64,000 bases of DNA. Source: Candidatus Marivariicella framensis. Its GTDB lineage: Bacteria; Bacteroidota; Bacteroidia; Flavobacteriales; Flavobacteriaceae. The stretch covers positions 1-64,000 of the forward strand of contig CAJJCT010000016.1 in the NCBI GenBank assembly GCA_905182735.1, in the 5' to 3' direction. The notes under the pieces were generated by a model. The model did not search any database and was not told the DNA's origin. It saw only the letters and a program-made list of their open reading frames with translations. Positions 57,789 to 64,000 of this stretch are shown here, piece after piece; position 1 is the first letter of the stretch; each line of letters starts with the position of its first letter. Position numbers and translations under genes: made by a program.

Positions 57789-58580
57789 ATGCAACAAATT
57801 ATCAATGCGCTTATAAAGAACAAAGTATTTATTCTTTTTTTAGCTCTATTGCTTTTTTCATTTAAGTTCATTAGTAATAGGAGTTTTTATCATCATTCTA
57901 AATTTGATAAAATAGCAATTGGACTTACTGGTGGAATCTTTAATATAAAACATTCAGTAAATGAATACTTTAATCTAAAGAAAATAAATAATGAGCTTTT
58001 AATTGAAAATAAAAAGCTTCTTAAACGTGAAATTAATAAGAATGAAAATAAGCTTTTCAATAAATCAAATATTCCTTTTGATGTGTTTCAAGCAAAAGTT
58101 ATAAAAAATAGCATCAAATCATCTAGAAATTATTTAATAGTTAACAAAGGGACAAAAGACAGTATAACAAGAGAAATGGGTGTAATATCATCTAAAGGAA
58201 TTATAGGAATAATTTATAAAGTTTCTGAAAATTATTCTAGTGTTATTTCTATTTTAAATAGAGATTTACAAATAAATGCGAAATTTAAAAAAAATAATGC
58301 TTTTGGATCATTAAACTGGAATGGTATAAACACTAATAAAGTTAAACTTAGTGATATTCCAGTGATTAATGATGTGAAAATTGGAGACTCTATTGTCACT
58401 GGAGGTATGTCAACATATTTTCCCGATGGTATTCTAATTGGAGTTGTTAGTGATTATGAAATTGATCTAGGAAGAGGATACTATGAAATTGACGTGGAAT
58501 TGAATAATATAATAGGAAATGAAATAAATGTATTTATTTTGAAAAATAAATATCAAGCAAAGATTAAAAGTCTAGAATAA
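57789..58580 (+). CDS. mreC: rod shape-determining protein MreC
   Basis: A 263-residue periplasmic scaffold anchored by an N-terminal helix (about 12-27). A coiled coil (about 55-90) is followed by the beta-rich domain with NYLIVNKGTKDSI, GVISSKGIIGII, YFPDGILIGVV and a C-terminal segment (IDLGRGYYEIDVEL). Its stop overlaps the mreD start by one base (TAATG). Confidence 0.95.
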   Translation: MQQIINALIKNKVFILFLALLLFSFKFISNRSFYHHSKFDKIAIGLTGGIFNIKHSVNEYFNLKKINNELLIENKKLLKREINKNENKLFNKSNIPFDVFQAKVIKNSIKSSRNYLIVNKGTKDSITREMGVISSKGIIGIIYKVSENYSSVISILNRDLQINAKFKKNNAFGSLNWNGINTNKVKLSDIPVINDVKIGDSIVTGGMSTYFPDGILIGVVSDYEIDLGRGYYEIDVELNNIIGNEINVFILKNKYQAKIKSLE

Positions 58581-59080
58581 TGTTACATGAAAATATAAAA
58601 TTAGTAAAATATTTTATTTTAGGAGTATTACTTCAGGTTTTGGTTTTTGAGTCATGGAATTTTCTTGGATTTATAGACCCTATATTCTATATAATATTTA
58701 TTCTTATATATAAGTTTGACGGATCTCAAATACAATTTATTTTATTAAGCTTCACTTTAGGGCTAGTTATAGATTTACTAACTCAGAATCCTGGTTCAAA
58801 CACAATTTCATGTATTGTAATAAGTTACATAAGACCTTTTTTGATTAACTTCTCATTTGGAGTTAATGCTGACATATCAAATGGAATGGTAAGTGGAACT
58901 AGACTTGAAAACAGAATTTTATTTGTAGGATTAATTATTTTTATTCATCATCTAGTTTATTTCTCAGTTTCTTATTTTAGTTTTTCAGCATACATTGATA
59001 TTTTAAAAAATACAATCCTAACAGGTCTATTAACTTCAATTTTAATTGCAATTACCCTAGGTTTTATCTCTAAAAGATGA
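58580..59080 (+). CDS. mreD: rod shape-determining protein MreD
   Basis: A 166-residue inner-membrane protein with about five transmembrane helices. It is recognised by its place between mreC and mrdA and by DPIFYIIFILIYK and the LGLVIDLLTQNPGSNTISC block, similar to the MreD motif with an Asp in the membrane. It overlaps both neighbours (1 bp and 4 bp). Confidence 0.92.
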   Translation: MLHENIKLVKYFILGVLLQVLVFESWNFLGFIDPIFYIIFILIYKFDGSQIQFILLSFTLGLVIDLLTQNPGSNTISCIVISYIRPFLINFSFGVNADISNGMVSGTRLENRILFVGLIIFIHHLVYFSVSYFSFSAYIDILKNTILTGLLTSILIAITLGFISKR

Positions 59081-60939
59081 CACGAAATTACTTTTTACAA
59101 ACTTTTACTTTTATCATAGCACTTGCTTTTACTGCAAAACTTATTGAACTTCAGTTAATTAGTTCAAATTATAAATCACTATCAGAAAATAACGCTGTGC
59201 TAGAGAGTCCAGTTTTTCCAGAAAGAGGCTTTGTTTACGATAGAAATAATAAAGTTTTGGTTGCTAATCAACCTGGATATGATTTAATGGTTATTCCTGA
59301 AAGCACAACAAAATTTGACACATTAGAGTTAAGTTCTTTATTAAATTTAAGTATTGAGAGGTTTAATTTAAAAATCAGAAAAGCAATACGATATTCTATT
59401 AAAATTCCATCAATAATTTCTAGTGAGATTTCAAAAGAAACACATGCTATTATTCAAGAAAAATTATGGAAATATCCTGGGTTTTATTTACAAAAAAAAT
59501 CAATTAGAAAATACTATTACAAGGTGGGATCAAACATTCTTGGCTATATAAGTGAAGTGAATGAAAATGATATGTTAATGGATTCTTATTATCAATCGGG
59601 AGAACTTCTAGGAAGGCAGGGAATAGAAAAATATTATGAAAAAATTTTAAGAGGTGAAAAAGGAAAGGCTTTTTATCAAAAGGATAGGTACAATCGAATT
59701 ATAGGACCTTACGAAGATGGAAAGTTTGATATAGCTCCAATTCCAGCAAATAATATTAATTTAACCATAGATATTGAACTTCAAAAATACGGAGAAGCAC
59801 TTTTGAAAAATAAAAGAGGTGGAATTGTCGCAATTGAACCTGAGACAGGGGAGATTTTAGCACTTATCTCTTCTCCTGGCTATGATCCAAATTTATTAGT
59901 TGGTAAAGAAAGATCTTCAAACTACAGAAAGCTTGCAAATGACACCATTTCAAAACCTTTATTCGATAGAGGCTTACAGGCTCAATACTCTCCAGGCTCT
60001 CCTTTCAAGGTTTTAAATGCTCTTATAGCTCTTCAGGAGGGAGTTATAAATAAAGAGACTAAATTCACTTGTAATAAAGGTCATTTCTATGCTAGAGGTG
60101 CTTTTATGGAATGTCACTGTAAAATTGGTACAAAAAATAATCTTACAAGTGCAATCTATAAATCATGTAATACCTATTTTGCAAATACCTATAAAAATAT
60201 AATTAATTCAAAAGACTCTCCAAGTGATGGATTAAATAATTGGAAAAATCATCTTTCTAGTTTTGGTCTAGGTAAATATTTAGGATATGACCTGGCTACG
60301 GGTCAACCAGGATTTATTCCAGACGCCAACTATTATAACAAATGGTATAAAAAAGGAGGATGGAAAGCCCCAACTATAATCTCTAATTCAATAGGTCAAG
60401 GTGAAATATTAACTACTCCTATTCAAATGGCAAATTTCACAGCAGCTATAGCAAATCGAGGTTTTTATATCACTCCCCACTTTATAAAATCAATAAATGG
60501 AGATAAGAAAACTAAGAAATTTGAAAAAAAAAGAACAACAATAGATTCAATTTATTTTGAACCAGTAATTGATGGAATGGAAAAAGTGATTCAAAATGGA
60601 ACTGCTAAAATTGCAAGAATTAAAGGAATTGAGGTGTGCGGTAAAACAGGAACAATTGAGAATTTTATTAGATTGAATGGAAAGAAAACACAATTAACAG
60701 ATCATTCAATGTTTATTGCTTTTGCTCCAAAAGACAATCCTAAAATTGCTTTAGCTGTTTTCGTAGAAAATGGATATTGGGGATCAAGATGGGCTGCACC
60801 TATTGCTAGTCTTATGATAGAAAAATATATAAATAAAAATATTAAAAAAAAGTGGCTGGAGAACCGAATGTTAAATGGAGGTCTTAATGATGAATATTTT
60901 AAGCCTCTTTCAGGAAAACCATTCAGAATAAATGAATAA
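59077..60939 (+). CDS. mrdA: penicillin-binding protein 2 (elongation transpeptidase)
   Basis: A 620-residue class B PBP that cross-links side-wall peptidoglycan with RodA. One N-terminal transmembrane helix (about 5-22) is followed by the dimerisation domain (ESPVFPERGFVYDRN) and a transpeptidase domain. Active-site motifs: SPFK (SxxK) in QYSPGSPFKVL, SCN (SxN) in YKSCNTYF and KTG in VCGKTGTIEN. It overlaps mreD by 4 bp and rodA by 8 bp. Confidence 0.97.
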   Translation: MTRNYFLQTFTFIIALAFTAKLIELQLISSNYKSLSENNAVLESPVFPERGFVYDRNNKVLVANQPGYDLMVIPESTTKFDTLELSSLLNLSIERFNLKIRKAIRYSIKIPSIISSEISKETHAIIQEKLWKYPGFYLQKKSIRKYYYKVGSNILGYISEVNENDMLMDSYYQSGELLGRQGIEKYYEKILRGEKGKAFYQKDRYNRIIGPYEDGKFDIAPIPANNINLTIDIELQKYGEALLKNKRGGIVAIEPETGEILALISSPGYDPNLLVGKERSSNYRKLANDTISKPLFDRGLQAQYSPGSPFKVLNALIALQEGVINKETKFTCNKGHFYARGAFMECHCKIGTKNNLTSAIYKSCNTYFANTYKNIINSKDSPSDGLNNWKNHLSSFGLGKYLGYDLATGQPGFIPDANYYNKWYKKGGWKAPTIISNSIGQGEILTTPIQMANFTAAIANRGFYITPHFIKSINGDKKTKKFEKKRTTIDSIYFEPVIDGMEKVIQNGTAKIARIKGIEVCGKTGTIENFIRLNGKKTQLTDHSMFIAFAPKDNPKIALAVFVENGYWGSRWAAPIASLMIEKYINKNIKKKWLENRMLNGGLNDEYFKPLSGKPFRINE

Positions 60940-62185
60940 AACACTCATATATCGTATTGATTGGATAATTATTTTTTGCTATTTAATACTTGTCGTTTTT
61001 GGACTTATTAACATTTATTCTTCCACCTATGATAATGAGACCTCAAGTAATTTAAATAGTTTAATTGGCAAACAAATTATATTTCTTTTAATAAGTATCT
61101 CTTTTGGAATTTTTATTTTAGGAATTCGAACTCGGTTTTTTCAGCAATTTTCATTTATAATATATATGATAAGTCTTTTGTCTTTAATTGGACTTTTTAT
61201 TTTTGGCCAAACCGTTAATGGTGCAAACTCATGGTATTTTTTGGGAGGAATTAGCGTTCAACCATCTGAATTTGCAAAAATCGCTACTACCTTTATGATT
61301 GCAAAACACTTAAGTGGTTTTCAAACAAATATTAAAAATAAAAAATCTTTAATCATGGGAGTATTTATTATCTTACTACCAGTATCTTTAATTATCATGC
61401 AACCTGATCCAGGTTCTGCCATCATTTTTTGTTCTTTTTTTTTAATTTTTTTTAGAGAAGGCTTATCCTTCAATTATTTAATTCTGACATTTTCGGCTAT
61501 AGGTTTATTTTTAGTTACTCTTTTAGCTCCAATAAATTTTATAATTTATTCTATTGTATTAATTAGTCTATTTTTTATTTTTTATATAAAAAATAAAAAT
61601 CCTAAATCAAAAATTTTTCCAACTATATTAATAGGAATTTCTTCTATAGTGTTTATACTTTCAGTAAATTTTATATTCTATTCAGTATTTGAGCAGCGTC
61701 ATCGTGATAGGTTTAATATAATGCTTGGAATAATTGAAGACACAAAAGGACTTGGGTACAATGTCAATCAATCGAAAATAGCTATAGGTTCGGGAGGATT
61801 AACTGGAAAAGGATTTTTACAAGGCACACAGACAAAAGGTAATTTTGTTCCAGAACAACAAACAGATTATATTTTTAGTACCGTTGGTGAAGAATGGGGT
61901 TTTCTTGGTAGTTTTGGATTAATAACTGTTTTTGTAGTCCTAATTATTCGAATGCTTAATCAGGCAGAAAAACAAACAAATATATTTAGGAGAACTTTTA
62001 TTTACGGTATTTCTTCCTTGATTTTCACACACTTTGTAATAAACATAGGAATGTCACTTGGCTTATTACCTAGTATCGGGATACCCCTGCCTTTTATAAG
62101 TTATGGAGGCTCAAGTCTTTTAACTTTTAGTTTATTAATTTTTATTTATTTGAATTTTGACTCAAACAGGCTAAATGATTGGTAA
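60932..62185 (+). CDS. rodA: rod shape-determining protein RodA (SEDS glycosyltransferase)
   Basis: RodA polymerises glycan strands for cell elongation. The 417-residue protein has about ten transmembrane helices, the signature GANSWYFLGGISVQPSEFAKI with the catalytic-loop QPDPGSAIIF, FVPEQQTDYIFSTVGEEWGFLGS and the final GIPLPFISYGGSSLL. It is the last gene of the shape operon and ends as RLNDW next to a convergent gene ending KLND, with a 9-bp palindrome shared between the two ends. Confidence 0.97.
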   Translation: MNKTLIYRIDWIIIFCYLILVVFGLINIYSSTYDNETSSNLNSLIGKQIIFLLISISFGIFILGIRTRFFQQFSFIIYMISLLSLIGLFIFGQTVNGANSWYFLGGISVQPSEFAKIATTFMIAKHLSGFQTNIKNKKSLIMGVFIILLPVSLIIMQPDPGSAIIFCSFFLIFFREGLSFNYLILTFSAIGLFLVTLLAPINFIIYSIVLISLFFIFYIKNKNPKSKIFPTILIGISSIVFILSVNFIFYSVFEQRHRDRFNIMLGIIEDTKGLGYNVNQSKIAIGSGGLTGKGFLQGTQTKGNFVPEQQTDYIFSTVGEEWGFLGSFGLITVFVVLIIRMLNQAEKQTNIFRRTFIYGISSLIFTHFVINIGMSLGLLPSIGIPLPFISYGGSSLLTFSLLIFIYLNFDSNRLNDW

Positions 62186-62228
62186 AATCAAATTATTAAA
62201 ATTTCTAATCATTTAATTTTACTTTTTT
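62172..62228 (+). terminator. possible terminator at the rodA/protease junction
   Basis: TAAATGATT (62172-62180) and AATCATTTA (62207-62215) form a 9-bp perfect stem with a 26-base loop, followed on the plus strand by TTTTACTTTTTTTT. The arms encode the C-termini of both convergent proteins. The large loop makes it a weak candidate. Confidence 0.35.
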
Positions 62229-64000
62229 TTGACTAAGAGAAATCTTTTCATTAAAGTTTTGATTTAAATCATTTAAAATGTTTACCGCCTCTTCAATATA
62301 CATGTCTTTTTTTAATCCCTTTACCCACCTATCACGTCTATCTTTCAGGTCTTTTGTAGAGCTAATTAATTCGAATGAATCTGGAACCCATTTAATTGAT
62401 AATCCAGAATTAAAGTCTTCTAAAACTTTAAAACGATCAGAATAGGATTTGTCTTTATCTCTTTCACTAATATAGCTTTCATAGTCTAAATCATAATTAA
62501 AGTCATTTTGTTTAAGCTTAATCCATTCTCCTTGTTCCAGAATTAATTTAATCAAAGGATTATTCTTGATTCGATCTTTACTTTTTGATATTATATAATT
62601 ATACTGAATGTTTTTGTTCCAAGATGAGTAGTTTGCCGGACTTATTCTATCCCAAGCTAATGGATTTGACTGATCTTTTTCTCCAATCTCAATAGAGTTA
62701 TATCTACTTGGAAAAACTATATCACTTTTTACACCTTCAAGCTGTGTAGATCCCCCATTTATTCTATAAAACTTATCTGTTGTCATTTTTAAAGCTCCTA
62801 AATCTCCATATTGATTTACACTAATTATTCTATTTAAATCAATCACATTTTGAACAGTTCCCTTTCCATAGGTTTGATTACTTCCTAATATAATCGCTCT
62901 ACGATAGTCTTGAAGAGCAGCAGCTAAAATTTCAGAGGCAGAGGCAGAAAACTCATTAACTAAAACAACTAAAGGTCCATCCCATATTAAAGATGGGTCA
63001 GTATCTTCTAGAACTTCTTTTCTTCCTCCAGTACTTTTAACTTGAACGACTGGACCCTTTTCAATAAAATACCCAGTCATGTCTACAACTGTTTTTAGGG
63101 ATCCCCCTCCATTATTTCTTAAATCAATAACTATTCCGTCTACAGAACTACTTTTAAATTGTTCTAGTACTTTTTTTACATCAGTAGCGGCATTTCGTTC
63201 TCCATAATCTTTAAAATCGACATAAAATTTTGGCAATTCAATTAGCCCATATTTCTTTTGATCTTTATTTATTATTGCACTTTTTGCATATGATTCTTCC
63301 AAAATAACCACATCTCTTTCAATAGTTACATCCTCAACAACTCCATTGACTCTTTTTATAGTTAAGATTACATTTGTTCCTTTCGGGCCTTTTATTAGTT
63401 TTATGGAATCATCCAATCTCATTCCAGATATATCAATCGGTTCTTCATTGGGTTGAGCAACCATTAAAATTTCATCACCCGCTTGTAATAAGTCATTTTT
63501 CCAAACAGGTCCTCCTGATATAACTTCAACAATCTTCACTTTTTCTTGTCTTTTAGATAAGCGTGCCCCAATACCTTCAAACTTACCAGACATATTTGTA
63601 TCAAATAATTCTTTTTCTTTAGGAGGAAAATAATATGTATGAGGATCAAATTCTGTAACAACAGAATTAACGAATAGACTAAAATAATCTTTACGGACTA
63701 CTTCACCTACCATTTCAAAGTAATCATCTATATTTTGGAGTGTTAAAAGTCTTGCTTCTTTCTCAAGAATGATCTCAGGCTTTATTAGATAAGATGAATC
63801 TTTATCTTTTTTTGATAACTCCTGTTCTTTTTTGGTCACAAAACGATCAAGAGTTGAAAGTTTAAACCTTTTTCTCCATCTTTCTTTTAATTCAGATAAA
63901 TTCTTTGCATATGGGGTTTCTTTAAAATTTAATGATGTAGACTCCTTTACTGAAAAATCAAAAGGCTTTTCCAATAAACTAGGATAGAAATCCCTCACTT
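62205..64000 (-). CDS. prc: tail-specific (C-terminal processing) protease, N-terminus cut off
   Basis: A periplasmic protease of the Prc/CtpA family. The visible 597 or more residues contain a PDZ domain (about 135-225; VISGGPVWKNDLLQAGDEILMV) and an S41 catalytic domain. The domain has SASASEILAAALQDYRRAIILG, with the nucleophile serine, and the general-base lysine in TYGKGTVQ. A C-terminal DUF3340-like tail follows (QSNPLAWDRISPANYS). The frame is still open at base 64000, so roughly 100 or more N-terminal residues with the signal peptide lie outside. The ATG at 63998 is internal. Confidence 0.93.
   Translation of the reverse strand, partial: VRDFYPSLLEKPFDFSVKESTSLNFKETPYAKNLSELKERWRKRFKLSTLDRFVTKKEQELSKKDKDSSYLIKPEIILEKEARLLTLQNIDDYFEMVGEVVRKDYFSLFVNSVVTEFDPHTYYFPPKEKELFDTNMSGKFEGIGARLSKRQEKVKIVEVISGGPVWKNDLLQAGDEILMVAQPNEEPIDISGMRLDDSIKLIKGPKGTNVILTIKRVNGVVEDVTIERDVVILEESYAKSAIINKDQKKYGLIELPKFYVDFKDYGERNAATDVKKVLEQFKSSSVDGIVIDLRNNGGGSLKTVVDMTGYFIEKGPVVQVKSTGGRKEVLEDTDPSLIWDGPLVVLVNEFSASASEILAAALQDYRRAIILGSNQTYGKGTVQNVIDLNRIISVNQYGDLGALKMTTDKFYRINGGSTQLEGVKSDIVFPSRYNSIEIGEKDQSNPLAWDRISPANYSSWNKNIQYNYIISKSKDRIKNNPLIKLILEQGEWIKLKQNDFNYDLDYESYISERDKDKSYSDRFKVLEDFNSGLSIKWVPDSFELISSTKDLKDRRDRWVKGLKKDMYIEEAVNILNDLNQNFNEKISLSQKKVKLND

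Overview
The window is about 64 kb of a low-GC genome that clearly belongs to the Bacteroidota, most likely the family Flavobacteriaceae. The evidence is the 16S rRNA at the left edge, the complete gldK-gldL-gldM-gldN set of the type IX secretion/gliding machine, TonB-dependent receptors with N-terminal carboxypeptidase-regulatory-like domains, a Bacteroidota-style porin, a DUF5916 protein, a HYC_CC_PP protein, and promoters of the Bacteroidota type (TTG, about 19-20 bp, TAnnTTTG). Shine-Dalgarno sequences are mostly absent. Genes are tightly packed: many neighbours share TAATG or ATGA stop/start overlaps and several convergent pairs overlap by 3-4 bp, as in a streamlined (possibly marine) genome.

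Layout. 1-1200: 5' two thirds of a leftward 16S rRNA gene with its promoter. 1357-9280: putative porin, RNase HII, a large lipoprotein of unknown function, lipB with a tiny Pmp3/YqaE gene, and lysS. 9327-14927: leftward cluster alaS - PLP desulfhydrase/deaminase - GH73/LysM lipoprotein - hemL. 15066-18619: M23 peptidase, MerR regulator, and GTPases Der and Era. 18665-20347: initiator tRNA-Met followed by a small accessory region with two divergent membrane-protein/XRE-regulator modules, 22-bp operator-like palindromes and a 51-bp repeat of the tRNA 3' end plus terminator. 20556-25095: an unusual plug/TonB-C protein and a TonB receptor cluster with a lipoprotein and a His/Cys-rich small protein, probably for metal traffic. 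25167-32407: FAD oxidase, SLC13 carrier, small secreted proteins, trxB and a DUF5916 barrel protein. 32546-35697: CPXCG protein, ABC-F ATPase and FAD oxidoreductase. 35767-44127: gldKLMN preceded by a degenerate arginase-fold gene and topA. 44402-50818: miaB - sigma-54-type activator - lptE - TPR-like gene - secG, then groES-groEL. 50854-54638: a second metal-related cluster (HMA protein, TonB receptor, HYC_CC_PP protein, HMA-MauE fusion). 54726-62185: GAF/methionine sulfoxide reductase-like gene, purH and the rod-shape operon mreBCD-mrdA-rodA. 62205-64000: tail-specific protease, cut by the window edge.

Most of the window is ordinary core genome. The parts that deserve attention are the region next to the initiator tRNA (possible integration scar, autoregulated membrane/XRE pairs), the two TonB/metal clusters with stem-loops just upstream of the receptor genes, the free-standing plug + TonB-C protein, and the arginase-like protein that has lost metal ligands. 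I did not find a CRISPR array, transposase, integrase or complete phage element. All assignments were made by reading the sequence; no database search was run.
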